Assembly: GCA_019232905.1 (NCBI GenBank)
Contig: JAFANA010000123.1
Location: 1 to 38,757, forward strand
DNA length: 38,757 nt
From: Vulcanimicrobiota bacterium
GTDB taxonomy: Bacteria > Vulcanimicrobiota > Vulcanimicrobiia > Vulcanimicrobiales > Vulcanimicrobiaceae
Direction: 5' to 3'
The notes beneath the pieces were generated by a model. It was not told the origin of the DNA. It ran no database searches and worked only from the letters and a program-made list of their open reading frames with translations. Numbering within the stretch: position 1 is the first letter of the stretch; every line of letters begins with the position of its first letter. The position numbers were made by a program, and so were the translations under genes. Shown here one piece after another: positions 18,963-27,429 of the stretch.

Positions 18963-19202
18963 TTGAATTGACCAGACTTCATGTTTTCGCCGGCACGCTC
19001 ATCATACGTCCATTGCTGTTTAGTGTTTTGGTTAGTGTGCTGATGTCAAATGTTGCAGCAGGTCCAGCAAACAAATTGTAGCGCCAAGTACCCGCTATGT
19101 TTTTGGGCGAGACATTAAGGCCGGTTTTATGTCGGGTTTATTGCCAAGCCGTTTCGGTTGTGCGATAAATGTGCGACAAGCAAGCGCTCCCTATGCGCTC
19201 GC

Positions 19203-20696
19203 ATGACGGTACCTAACGACTTACGGGTGGGGCGTTTGGCTACACAGATCACTGGTCGTCCGATGCTTTTGGACGATACGCTTCCGGGTATTTCCCGCGA
19301 TGCGCTCGATCATATCCCATATGCATTAGCGCAACGATATGGCGTTCTTGCTTATCGCGCAGAAGGCAGCGATTTGCACGTGTTAGTTCCCGATGCGAGC
19401 GACGATGACACGCTCGATCGAATCCGGAACGTGTCGGGCATGCGGGTCGTGCCTCGCGAAGCGTCGCCAAAAGCTCTTCGCGCACGAATCGCCACTGCGT
19501 ATGGGATCGATGAGATACCGGCGGAGGAGCCGGGCGACGCGCCTCCGGCGATCCGCGCCCTCGATGAAGTGCACGAAGCCGCGGTGGCGGCGAACGCTTC
19601 CGACATCCACCTCGAGCCGACGCATCACGGCGGTCGCGTGCGGCACCGCGTCGACGGGATGCTCTTTGAAACGCGCATGCTACCAGTTGAGCTTTTTGCA
19701 CAAGTCGTCTCCCGCGTAAAACTACTTGCAGCAATGGATATCGCGGATCGGCGTCAGCCGCAAGACGGCCGCTATAGCCTCACCGTTGATCGCCGTTCGA
19801 TTGACGTGCGCGTGTCTTCTATGCCGACAATAAATGGTGAGAAACTCGTAATCCGTCTCCTGGATCTGCATGCGCGCATTCCAACTCTCGAAGAATTAGG
19901 GATGCCGCCTTCGTTACGCGCACAATACCGGTCGCTCGTACATTCACCATACGGGTTCATTGTCGTGTGCGGTCCAACCGGGAGCGGGAAAACGACTACG
20001 CTATACGCATCCCTTTCCGAACGCAATGTCGTTGGGCAGCACCTATGCACGGTTGAAGATCCGGTGGAAGTTCGAGTACCTGGTGTTGCGCAAGTGCAGG
20101 TGAACGAGCGGGCGGGAATGACGTTCGCCGCAGCGTTGCGTTCGTTCTTGCGACAAGATCCAAACGTCCTGATGGTTGGCGAAATGCGAGACGGAGAAAC
20201 AGCAAAGGTAGCCCTGTCCGCAGCGCTTTCAGGCCAGCTCGTCATGACAACATTGCATGCGAGCGATGCACCTCGGGTTATCGAACGCCTCAACGAACTC
20301 GGTGCAGATCGACATGCCATCGCCGCGGGACTGTCGGCGGTTTTGGCTCAGCGCCTAGTTCGCCGGTTATGCCGAGTCTGCCGTGAGCGAAGCGAGCTGC
20401 GCGCGGACGCCCACGCGGTCGGCCTGCCGGCGGGAACGCTGATCTATAAACCCGGCGGTTGCACCGAATGTAGCGGAACAGGTTATCGAGGGCGCGTCGG
20501 AATTTTCGAGTACCTGCCGGTCACTCAAGACATCCGCATCGCGATAGCTTCCGGTGCGTCTTCGGTGACGGTTGCAGAGCTCGGCCGCAGCGCCGGATAT
20601 CGGCCGATGCTTGCGGACGGAATCACTCGCTTGTCATCGGGTGAAACCAGTCTTGAGGAACTGCATCGCGTCCTTACGTTTGAGACACAACGATGA
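19203..20696 (+). CDS. pilB: Type IV pilus assembly ATPase PilB/GspE
   Basis: The hexameric cytoplasmic motor that drives pilin addition; about 497 residues from ATG 19203. It has a reduced N-terminal (GspE-N) domain, then Walker A GPTGSGKTTT, an Asp box, Walker B VLMVGEMRD and a His box (TTLHASDAPR). The C-terminal region has the zinc-type pairs CRVC and CTEC followed by GTGYRGRVGIFEY, a signature of PilB/GspE that PilT lacks. No strong ribosome site precedes 19203; a TTG at 19158 would add a Cys-rich stub unlike PilB. It is the first gene of a 14-gene operon, and its stop overlaps the next start by four bases. Confidence 0.94.
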   Translation: MTVPNDLRVGRLATQITGRPMLLDDTLPGISRDALDHIPYALAQRYGVLAYRAEGSDLHVLVPDASDDDTLDRIRNVSGMRVVPREASPKALRARIATAYGIDEIPAEEPGDAPPAIRALDEVHEAAVAANASDIHLEPTHHGGRVRHRVDGMLFETRMLPVELFAQVVSRVKLLAAMDIADRRQPQDGRYSLTVDRRSIDVRVSSMPTINGEKLVIRLLDLHARIPTLEELGMPPSLRAQYRSLVHSPYGFIVVCGPTGSGKTTTLYASLSERNVVGQHLCTVEDPVEVRVPGVAQVQVNERAGMTFAAALRSFLRQDPNVLMVGEMRDGETAKVALSAALSGQLVMTTLHASDAPRVIERLNELGADRHAIAAGLSAVLAQRLVRRLCRVCRERSELRADAHAVGLPAGTLIYKPGGCTECSGTGYRGRVGIFEYLPVTQDIRIAIASGASSVTVAELGRSAGYRPMLADGITRLSSGETSLEELHRVLTFETQR

Positions 20697-21772
20697 ACGA
20701 ACGTTTCTCCGAGATCCGATTCGACGATCTCGTTTATAAAGCGCATGCGCGCGCTGCTTCGGACATTCATCTCGTCGCGGGCGTTCGGGCCTCGATTCGC
20801 GTTGATGGCGCGCTCGAATACGTCGATGGTCCGGTAGTGACGGCTGAGGAGACGTCGACGCTTGCGCGTCGCGTTCTTGACGAACGCGCACGGTCGACGT
20901 TAAGCGGCGGCGGCGACGCGACGAGTACGTGGAGCGGCTCACAAAACGGCGTCATGCGCGTGCACGCATTTCGAGCGGACGGCAACGTGGCGCTTTCGAT
21001 TCGTCTGCTGCCTGAGGCCGTTCCGAGACTCGAAGCACTTCATTTACCTCCTGTTGTGCACGGGTTCGTGCGCAAGCAACGGGGCCTCATCGTGTTTGCG
21101 GGGCCCACGGGGAGCGGCAAATCAACGTCGATGGCAGCGTTGATTGCCGAAATGAATCGTACCGTTGCACGCCGTGTCGTTACCATCGAGGATCCAATCG
21201 AGTATCGGCATCCCAGCGACCACTGCGTTATTGTTCAGCGAGAAGTTGGACACGATGTACCGAGCTTTTCGGCTGCGGTCATCGGCGCGTTGCGCGCAGA
21301 TCCTGATGTCATCATGATTGGCGAAATGCGGGATGAGGCGACGATACGATCTGCCATGATAGCCGCGGAGACGGGTCACTTGGTGCTAACGACGCTTCAT
21401 ACCGGCGACGCCGTTCAAACCGTCGATCGCATCGTCGATGCTTTCACAGGAAGCGAACAGTCTCAAATCCGTGCGCAACTCGCCGGAGTTCTTGTTGCAA
21501 TCGTATGTCAGCGCTTACTGCCTCGTGCCTCAGGAAACGGAAGGCGCGTTGCTGCAGAAGTTTTGATTGCTAACGATGCTGTTAAGGCTACGATACGAGA
21601 AGGGCGCACGCATCAACTTCGAAATGTGATGCTTACCGGGCGACAATTGGGAATGCAAACCCTCGAACATCACCTCACGTCGTTGCTTTCGGATCGCGTC
21701 ATCGACGAGACCGTGGCATCCGCAGCCTCCGAACGCCGCGGCGAGTTACCCGAAAGCGCGATCGCCCACTAA
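20693..21772 (+). CDS. pilT: Pilus retraction ATPase PilT
   Basis: A 359-residue motor that depolymerises the pilus during twitching and DNA uptake. Motifs are ASDIHLVAG near the N-terminus, Walker A GPTGSGKST, Asp box TIEDPIEYRH, Walker B VIMIGEMRD and His box TTLHTGDAVQTVDRIVD. The C-terminal TIREGRTHQLRNVM resembles the AIRNLIREGK segment required for retraction in known PilT proteins. It lacks the zinc cysteines of PilB. The start ATG overlaps the pilB stop (ATGA), and pilC begins one base after its stop. Having both motors suggests a dynamic, retractable pilus. Confidence 0.93.
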   Translation: MNERFSEIRFDDLVYKAHARAASDIHLVAGVRASIRVDGALEYVDGPVVTAEETSTLARRVLDERARSTLSGGGDATSTWSGSQNGVMRVHAFRADGNVALSIRLLPEAVPRLEALHLPPVVHGFVRKQRGLIVFAGPTGSGKSTSMAALIAEMNRTVARRVVTIEDPIEYRHPSDHCVIVQREVGHDVPSFSAAVIGALRADPDVIMIGEMRDEATIRSAMIAAETGHLVLTTLHTGDAVQTVDRIVDAFTGSEQSQIRAQLAGVLVAIVCQRLLPRASGNGRRVAAEVLIANDAVKATIREGRTHQLRNVMLTGRQLGMQTLEHHLTSLLSDRVIDETVASAASERRGELPESAIAH

Positions 21773-21773
21773 G

Positions 21774-22994
21774 ATGTCCTGCATTTACTGCTACACGGCG
21801 CGAAGCGCCGATGGAAAATTCATTGCGGGATCAATGCAGGCGGAGTCGGCCGAACACGCGCTCTCGCATCTGCGTACTCGCTCGGTCTTCGTCACGTCAT
21901 TAGCGCAAAAGGGTGGTGCGAAAGCCACCGCCGTCGCCCTCTTTACATTGCTGCCTGTTAGCGCCGGCGCGCGTCTTGCCTGCTTTAGATCACTCGCCAC
22001 ACTCGTACGAGCCGGTGTGCCGCTCCGTCGCGCGCTCGATGTTTCCATCGAGCAGTGCGCCGATGGCCGACTTGGGGAGGCGCTCCGGTCGGTTGCGTCC
22101 GACATTGAAGGTGGCGCGGCTTTGTCCATGGCGATGTCCAGGCGCCCAAGAGAATTTGCGCCTCTGTTCATCGCGATGATTAAGGCAGGCGAGTTGGGCG
22201 GGGTACTCGATGAAGTTCTCGAGCGTCTGTCGACGATGCTGGAGCTCGATCGCGCGATGCGGAAGCGCCTTATGGCTGCTCTCGCCTATCCTGCCGTCGT
22301 CTCCTGCGCAGCGCTCGCGCTCATTGTGCTTCTCGTTGCAAATATCGTGCCGGCATTCGCGGGTCTGTTCGCCGAGATGCACGTGAAACTGCCGCTTACA
22401 ACGAGAATTCTCATCGCCGCCGGAACGCTGATGGCGTCGCCGATCAGCGACATCGTAATCGTCCTGGGAGTTGCAACAGCGGCGCTCGGCGTTCGGGCCG
22501 CTTGGTCTCAGCCGAACTTGGCACCGGTCTTCGATCGCGTTCTACTGCGCCTTCCGGTCGCTGGTGCAATCGTTCGCAACGCTGTGATCGCGCGCATTTC
22601 TCGAACGCTCGGCACGCTTCTTCGATCCGGAGTCCCCGTCCTCGATGCGCTCGACTCCTGTAAGGACGTCGTCGGAAACGCGCTCTATGCGCGGGCCGTC
22701 GAGGGAGTCGCAACCGAATTGCGCGAGGGGCATCCCATGTCGATTCCGTTGGAACGAAGCGGCTTGTTCGACCCGATTTTTCTTCAACTCGTTCGGGTTG
22801 GAGAAGAGACCGGGACGCTCGATGCAATGCTGATTCGAATCGCCGAATATTTCGAGATCGACGTCGAGAGCGCAATAGCTGCGCTCGGGAGCATTGTCGA
22901 ACCCGTGCTGATCCTGATTTTGGGCACGGTTGTAGGAACCATCGTTGCTTCTGTTCTCATTCCACTCTATTCCATCATAGGGAGCATAAAGTGA
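21774..22994 (+). CDS. pilC: Pilus inner-membrane platform protein PilC/GspF
   Basis: A 406-residue polytopic platform that connects the motors to the growing pilus. It contains two GspF domains: the first around FRSLATLVRAGVPLRRALDV with SRRPREFAPLFIAMIKAGE and GGVLDEVLERLS, the second around ISRTLGTLLRSGVPVLDALD with FDPIFLQLVRVGEETGTLDA. Hydrophobic helices follow each (about residues 165-190 and 225-245; the C-terminal one ends PLYSIIGSIK). This layout and length are standard for the family. The stop overlaps the GTG of the sigma factor gene, so the two are translationally coupled. Confidence 0.94.
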   Translation: MSCIYCYTARSADGKFIAGSMQAESAEHALSHLRTRSVFVTSLAQKGGAKATAVALFTLLPVSAGARLACFRSLATLVRAGVPLRRALDVSIEQCADGRLGEALRSVASDIEGGAALSMAMSRRPREFAPLFIAMIKAGELGGVLDEVLERLSTMLELDRAMRKRLMAALAYPAVVSCAALALIVLLVANIVPAFAGLFAEMHVKLPLTTRILIAAGTLMASPISDIVIVLGVATAALGVRAAWSQPNLAPVFDRVLLRLPVAGAIVRNAVIARISRTLGTLLRSGVPVLDALDSCKDVVGNALYARAVEGVATELREGHPMSIPLERSGLFDPIFLQLVRVGEETGTLDAMLIRIAEYFEIDVESAIAALGSIVEPVLILILGTVVGTIVASVLIPLYSIIGSIK

Positions 22995-23665
22995 TCGCGC
23001 TGAAGGCGAGCCGGGACGCAATTATTGAAGGTCATCACTATCTCTGTGCTCGAGCGGCACGAAAATTCTTCCGAGACGGCGTGGAGCGCGCAGATCTCGA
23101 ACAGATCGCGGCGATCGGCCTGATCAAAGCCGCCGATCGGTACGACGAGCGTCAGGGAACGCCGTTCGAGGCGTACGCTTGGGTATTGATCTTAGGCGAA
23201 CTGATGCATTACGTCCGTGACGCCGAACGGCTCGTGCGCGCCCCTCGGCGGATTCGCGACCTCGAGCGACGGTGGGCAAGTGCGGAACGGCAGCTGTGGA
23301 CTGAATTGTCACGTGAACCGAAAGCCGCGGAAGTCGTAGCGCACTTAGGGCTGAGCGCAGGTGAAGAACGAGACGTGCAAGGTTATCGCCAAGCTCGTGC
23401 AGTGATGTCGATGGACACGTTACTTCCCTATCAGCACGGCGCACTTTCGTATACAATCGATCAGCAGCTCGATCAAGTGATGCTCGAATCGGTATTGAAA
23501 GAACTGTCTTCGATTGAACGGCAAGTGCTCGTCGAAATCTACCAACACGATACGCCGGTTCAGGAGATCGCACAGCGTTTGGGCTACTCGCGCCGGCACA
23601 TCGCGCGATTGCATCGGGGGGCACTGAAGAAGCTTTCTCCGTTGACGAGTCCGATGTCAGCCTGA
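22991..23665 (+). CDS. Alternative sigma factor (SigB/SigF/WhiG-like) in the pilus operon
   Basis: A 224-residue sigma-70-family protein. Region 2 is visible as ADLEQIAAIGLIKAADRYDE and FEAYAWVLILGELMHYVRD, ending in RAPRRIRDLERR. Region 3 is LWTELSREPKAAEVVAHLGLS, and region 4 has a helix-turn-helix (TPVQEIAQRLGYSRRHIARLHRG). Region 1 is absent, as in the SigB/F/G and FliA/WhiG groups. The GTG at 22991 has GGGAG six bases upstream and overlaps the pilC stop. Its position between pilC and the pilin gene suggests it controls pilin or the operon itself; no cognate promoter could be identified, and no anti-sigma gene is beside it. Confidence 0.88.
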   Translation: MIALKASRDAIIEGHHYLCARAARKFFRDGVERADLEQIAAIGLIKAADRYDERQGTPFEAYAWVLILGELMHYVRDAERLVRAPRRIRDLERRWASAERQLWTELSREPKAAEVVAHLGLSAGEERDVQGYRQARAVMSMDTLLPYQHGALSYTIDQQLDQVMLESVLKELSSIERQVLVEIYQHDTPVQEIAQRLGYSRRHIARLHRGALKKLSPLTSPMSA

Positions 23666-23711
23666 TCGGGGCACCATACTGGTTCGACGCGAGCTTTACA
23701 GGCGGGACAGT

Positions 23712-24161
23712 ATGGAACGAGACGGGGAACGCGGCTTTACACTGATCGAGATGATGATCGTCGTGGCGATCATCGCAATTCTCGTAGCGATTCTCGTGCC
23801 GAATTTCATGAAGGCCCGAGCGCAAGCGCAAACTGCTGCATGTGAGGCGAACCTCAAGGAAATTGCTACGGCGCTAGAGCTTTATCAAACGGATCATCAA
23901 CAATATCCAAACGTTACAGCCGCAACGAATGTCACGAGTACCGAACCAAATATCGGCCCCTACCTGCGCCAGACGCCGATCGATCCCGTCGCGCCTAGCG
24001 GAAACTACACCTATCAAGTAACCAATCCGGATACGGGCACGGCTTCGTATACAATCACGTGTCCCGGGAGCCATGATCCGGCTACCCTGACGGCTATCGG
24101 TGGCACGAATTCGAAAACCGGGATTCAGTACACATCGGCTAACGGTTTCGCGGCTCAGTAA
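23712..24161 (+). CDS. pilA: Type IV pilin / major pseudopilin-like prepilin
   Basis: A 149-residue prepilin. A short charged leader (MERDGERG) is followed by the class III signal: cleavage between Gly8 and Phe9, giving mature FTLIEMMIVVAIIAILVAIL with Glu5 in place. After the hydrophobic helix, VPNFMKARAQAQTAACEANLK continues the alpha spine as in PilA and GspG. The globular part is small, Thr/Asn-rich and ends in Gly-Phe-Ala-Ala-Gln. It contains two cysteines, Cys44 and Cys117, able to form a disulfide. It is the only pilin in the operon and no minor pilins are seen. It starts 46 bases after the sigma gene, the largest gap inside the operon. Confidence 0.92.
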   Translation: MERDGERGFTLIEMMIVVAIIAILVAILVPNFMKARAQAQTAACEANLKEIATALELYQTDHQQYPNVTAATNVTSTEPNIGPYLRQTPIDPVAPSGNYTYQVTNPDTGTASYTITCPGSHDPATLTAIGGTNSKTGIQYTSANGFAAQ

Positions 24162-24167
24162 CACGAT

Positions 24168-24815
24168 ATGGACGTCGTCGATACGGCCCTGAACTTCGCG
24201 ATGGCCAATAATCCTGAATCGTATATCTTCGCGCTCGTGGCGGGAGCAGCAACGAGCGTCGGTCCGTGCGTCGCACCGCGCTACATCGCCGTTACAACGA
24301 TTTCGAACGGTACGGCGCAGGGACGATTTGCGCGCTTAGCTGCCTTCGTTTCCGGGACCGTCACGACGTCGGCCGCGATCGCGTCGATTGGATCACTCCT
24401 AATGCATCTCGCGAGGGCCTCGTCCGTCATCTATTGGTTGCTTTCGGCGGCACTCGTGCTTTCCGGGTCCCTCGCGTTGTGGCGCGGCGGCGAACATTCT
24501 TGCGCTACGTATCAGCATTCGATCAACGGTTGCGGCGCGGCGTTCTTTCTCGGCGCCGGGACGTCGATGATGATATCGCCGTGTTGTACGCCGGTCCTCG
24601 TAGCATTGGGAGCGTTGAGCGCCCCTTCGTTTGGAGCGAGCGGCGTCGCCGGACTCGTCTCCGCCTACACGCTCGGACACCTCGCGCCTGCCGTGCTGCT
24701 GTATCTCGTTGCGAGTGCGGCGAACGATCTCATCTCGAGATATCGCGACGCGGTCGCGACGGTGGGAGCATCCGTAACGCTCGCGCTCGGCCTCTACTAC
24801 GCAGTGCTCGCATGA
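24168..24815 (+). CDS. CcdA/DsbD-like transmembrane thiol-redox protein
   Basis: A 215-residue membrane protein with about six helices. Two conserved-looking cysteine sites sit in matching halves, Cys34 in SVGPCVAPR and Cys139-Cys140 in ISPCCTPV. This is the hallmark of CcdA and the DsbD membrane domain, which pass electrons from cytosolic thioredoxin to periplasmic thiols for cytochrome c maturation or disulfide isomerisation. Two further cysteines (112, 122) lie in a loop. It sits seven bases after the pilin gene and overlaps the next gene (ATGA), so it belongs to the pilus operon. That suggests a role with the disulfide of the pilin; serving the cytochromes further downstream is the alternative. 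Confidence 0.75.
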   Translation: MDVVDTALNFAMANNPESYIFALVAGAATSVGPCVAPRYIAVTTISNGTAQGRFARLAAFVSGTVTTSAAIASIGSLLMHLARASSVIYWLLSAALVLSGSLALWRGGEHSCATYQHSINGCGAAFFLGAGTSMMISPCCTPVLVALGALSAPSFGASGVAGLVSAYTLGHLAPAVLLYLVASAANDLISRYRDAVATVGASVTLALGLYYAVLA

Positions 24816-25342
24816 GCGTTTCAAGCGTAACCGGACGCGTCGTCCTTGCCACGCTCGGCATCGCGTTTGCCACGGTGCTTCTGCGCGCACAAATTTCCTC
24901 GGCCCTGGTTACGCGAGGGGATGGGTTAGCTTATTGGGGCGATCGCAAGGAAGCGCGTGCGTCGTATGCTCGAGCGCTCTTCTTTGATGAGACGAATCGC
25001 GTAGCGGCGGACCGGTACGTGTTTGATGCGGCGCTTTCGGATGACCCTGCCGATTTTCGAAGCGGAATCGCCGTCGCCAGCCGGTATTTGGTGCATTTCC
25101 CACTCGACGGTGTTCTCCTTATGGACCGGGGACTGTGCGAGCAACGCGAAGGATCGCTCACGTCCGCGATCGTGGATTTCCAGAAGGCTGGGAACATCGA
25201 ACGAGACCCACGACCGCTTATGTTTGCAGCTCTCGATGAGCGCGCGCTCCATCACCTGGGACGCGCGCGGATGCTTCTGAGGTCAGCGATCGCGCTCGAT
25301 CACCGATTTGAGCCGGCTCGATCGGCGTTGATGAGGACGTAG
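24812..25342 (+). CDS. Membrane-anchored TPR-like protein
   Basis: A 176-residue protein with one N-terminal membrane helix (about residues 8-25, GRVVLATLGIAFATVLL). Helical pairs typical of tetratricopeptide repeats follow: AYWGDRKEARASYARALFFDE, GSLTSAIVDFQKAGNIERDP and LHHLGRARMLLRSAIALDH. The rest should face the periplasm. TPR proteins of this kind assist pilus assembly (PilF/PilW-like pilotins are an example), but this is not a lipoprotein and the repeats are divergent, so no name is assigned. The ATG at 24812 overlaps the CcdA-like stop. A longer frame begins upstream, but its first 182 codons only mirror the CcdA-like gene. Confidence 0.75.
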   Translation: MSVSSVTGRVVLATLGIAFATVLLRAQISSALVTRGDGLAYWGDRKEARASYARALFFDETNRVAADRYVFDAALSDDPADFRSGIAVASRYLVHFPLDGVLLMDRGLCEQREGSLTSAIVDFQKAGNIERDPRPLMFAALDERALHHLGRARMLLRSAIALDHRFEPARSALMRT

Positions 25343-25343
25343 C

Positions 25344-25925
25344 GTGAGCGTGCTTTGCTTCGTTGGGCTGACGCTGTTGTTCGCTGCAGCCGCTTACCTT
25401 CGTGCGAAATATATGGACGACGGTTTTAACACCTTCGTTCTCATCGCGTTCGCGTTAGCGGCAGGGCTGGTCATCGCGTGCGTAGACACGCTGGCGACGT
25501 TTTCCGTATGCGTCGTGTTTGCGTGTGTATGCGCCTGCGGGGCGACCGATGTCTCGTCCGGATATGTCTATGACGTCGTGACGTATCCGAGCTTTGGCAT
25601 CCTGCTTCTTGCATCTCTGTACATTGGAACGCTTGATTCAACGGTCATGTGGGCCGGCGCGTCGTTCGCTGCCGTCATGCTCCTTGCAGCAGTTACTCGG
25701 AGGCGAGGTTTAGGTCTTGGCGACGTGAAGCTTTTCACTGTTGTCGGCGCCGGTCTCGGTCAATCGTTTCCGGAGATACTCGGCTGTTCGTTCGTCATCG
25801 GAGCGCTTGTCGTCGGGGCAGGCTTAGTACGTCGTCAGATCCGTTTCGGTCAAACAGTTCCCTTCGCTCCTTTTATCGCTGTTGCGACGATTGTCTGTGT
25901 TGCGTACGAAAGGCTATTCGTATGA
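25344..25925 (+). CDS. pilD: Prepilin peptidase (A24 family), catalytic domain only
   Basis: A 193-residue integral membrane aspartic protease that removes prepilin leader peptides. Catalytic aspartates are Asp69 in GATDVSSGYVYD and Asp127 in GLGLGDVKL, matching the two-Asp GxGD arrangement of TcpJ/PilD. The protein lacks the N-terminal cytoplasmic N-methyltransferase domain with its zinc CXXC pairs found in full-length PilD (about 290 residues). In that respect it resembles short CpaA/TadV-type peptidases, so the pilin may be processed but not methylated. The start is GTG 25344, one base after the preceding stop; the end overlaps pilM by four bases. Confidence 0.88.
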   Translation: MSVLCFVGLTLLFAAAAYLRAKYMDDGFNTFVLIAFALAAGLVIACVDTLATFSVCVVFACVCACGATDVSSGYVYDVVTYPSFGILLLASLYIGTLDSTVMWAGASFAAVMLLAAVTRRRGLGLGDVKLFTVVGAGLGQSFPEILGCSFVIGALVVGAGLVRRQIRFGQTVPFAPFIAVATIVCVAYERLFV

Positions 25926-26881
25926 GTGTGTACCGCACACTGCCGCTTGGTGTCGATCTTGGTGCATCGCGGGTTCGGATCGCACTTGCCGAAGCCGCCT
26001 CCCCTGACGACGTTCGTTTGAAGGCGGTGTCAGCGCGAGATATCACGGACGACGTGCGAGACGACAGAGGACTCATCGGCGCGCTGATCGAGGAAATTAT
26101 CGCCGAACTTGGCGTACGGACGCGAAATTGCGTGGCGGCGCTAGGCGCTCCGGATGCAGTCTTGCGGGTCATACACTTTCCGAAAATGAGCTGGCAAGAA
26201 CGGCTCCGCGCGGCCCGGTACGAAGCGCAGCGTTTCGCACCACCCGACGCAGACGGCATGTCGCTCGTGCGCGTGCATCGTTCCGGAGACCGTGAGAACA
26301 CATTCGCGATTGGAGTCACGCGCCAATCGAAGATCGGTGACCGAGTGGCACTTCTGAAGCAGGCGCGCCTTCGCGTCATAGCGATCGATCACGATGCGTT
26401 AGCCCTCCGACGCGCAATTCCGTTCGCCGACGCGATTCTCGATATTGGCTCAGTCCGCTCGACACTTCACCAATACACGGCTGCAGCACCGTTTTCGCAT
26501 GCGATCTCCATCGGCGGAGCGGACGTAACGAAAGGGATCGCGCGAGAACTTTCAATTGATTGGGCATCTGCTGAACGAAGGAAGCGTATCTTGGGCTCGG
26601 CAGGTGCGGGTGTTTCGGTACGCGCCGCGCTGACGTCGGAATTCGCGACAGTCATCGAACGAGCCCGTGCGCGAGCCCCAATAACCCGAATTGTACTTGT
26701 GGGCAATGGAGCACGGTTGCCGAGCCTCGTCGCGGATATCGAGCAAGCAACGGGCGCGACCACCGAGTTGCTCATCCCGCCACTGTTGCAGACGGACGCC
26801 TATCCTGAGGATGTTATCCGTTCCGCTGCTCCGGACTGGATGCTTTGCGCAGCGCTGACAACTTGGGGTCTAGCCGCATAA
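25922..26881 (+). CDS. pilM: Pilus assembly protein PilM
   Basis: A 319-residue actin-like cytoplasmic ATPase of the alignment complex. The N-terminal GVDLGASRVRIALAE is the first nucleotide-binding loop. FPKMSWQERLRAARYEAQRF corresponds to the PilM/FtsA-like 1C region, AILDIGSVRSTLHQY to the second phosphate loop, and IVLVGNGARLPSL to the third. PilM binds the PilN cytoplasmic tail in other species. I take ATG 25922, overlapping the peptidase stop (ATGA); the open frame extends upstream but only mirrors the peptidase gene. It ends overlapping pilN by one base. Confidence 0.85.
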   Translation: MSVYRTLPLGVDLGASRVRIALAEAASPDDVRLKAVSARDITDDVRDDRGLIGALIEEIIAELGVRTRNCVAALGAPDAVLRVIHFPKMSWQERLRAARYEAQRFAPPDADGMSLVRVHRSGDRENTFAIGVTRQSKIGDRVALLKQARLRVIAIDHDALALRRAIPFADAILDIGSVRSTLHQYTAAAPFSHAISIGGADVTKGIARELSIDWASAERRKRILGSAGAGVSVRAALTSEFATVIERARARAPITRIVLVGNGARLPSLVADIEQATGATTELLIPPLLQTDAYPEDVIRSAAPDWMLCAALTTWGLAA

Positions 26882-27429
26882 TGCGCTTCAACTATCTGCG
26901 GGATGCACCGCCTGATCTTTTCGAGCACGTCCGTGCGATGCGTGTGCCGCGCCAGGTACAATTTCCGTTATTAGCTCTCGCCACGGCCATAACGGTCGTG
27001 ACGGTTTGGTGGCTTCTCGAATCCCACTGGGTCTCCGAAGCAAGGAGAGAAGAGGCGATCGCCTCCACTCGCCTAGAGCAGAGTCGCGAAGCTTTCGCCG
27101 CGACGAAGTTAGTGCGCTCGGACGTCGATGTGCTCTTGGCGCTTGACGCGAAGCTGCGCCGTATTCGTTTGTCCGGTTCAATGCTCTCCCACCGGTTAGC
27201 GGACATCGGTAACCACGTGCCCTCCGAAGCGTGGTTGACCTCGATCGTACGTACGGACGACGGTCTTGAGCTACGCGGACGGGCACAAGGATTGCACGTT
27301 CTAAGTGAAACTGTCGCCGATCTCATGTCGAGCAGCGCGGCGTCGTCGCCGACGCTCGTTCGCGCCGTACGCGAAGAGCATGGAGCGCCTCTTATCAGTT
27401 TCACTATTCGTGCCGAGGAGCGGAATTGA
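26881..27429 (+). CDS. pilN: Pilus assembly protein PilN
   Basis: A 182-residue bitopic protein. A short cytoplasmic N-terminus begins MRFNYLRDAPPDLF, in the position of the PilM-binding INLLP motif of known PilN but not identical to it. A membrane helix follows (about residues 27-45, FPLLALATAITVVTVWWLL), then a periplasmic coiled coil (REEAIASTRLEQSREAFAAT) and a ferredoxin-like domain (VPSEAWLTSIVRTDDGLELRG), as in PilN/GspL. The ATG shares one base with the pilM stop. Assignment rests on order as much as on sequence. Confidence 0.8.
   Translation: MRFNYLRDAPPDLFEHVRAMRVPRQVQFPLLALATAITVVTVWWLLESHWVSEARREEAIASTRLEQSREAFAATKLVRSDVDVLLALDAKLRRIRLSGSMLSHRLADIGNHVPSEAWLTSIVRTDDGLELRGRAQGLHVLSETVADLMSSSAASSPTLVRAVREEHGAPLISFTIRAEERN

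Noticed and set aside
19141..19202. Sigma-28-like TGCGATAA before the pilus operon
   Set aside because: There is no TAAA at the required distance upstream, unlike the chemoreceptor promoter.
18963..19202. Possible cyclic-di-GMP riboswitch ahead of pilB
   Set aside because: I looked for the conserved GEMM-type core and its paired stems and could not find them; the region gives no clear structure by eye.
23666..23711. Separate sigma-54 promoter for the pilin gene
   Set aside because: GGCAC is present, but no TTGC-type -12 element lies at the right spacing.
24266..24811. Long N-terminal extension of the TPR gene
   Set aside because: These codons only mirror the CcdA-like gene in another frame; the Met at 24812 with an ATGA overlap is the credible start.
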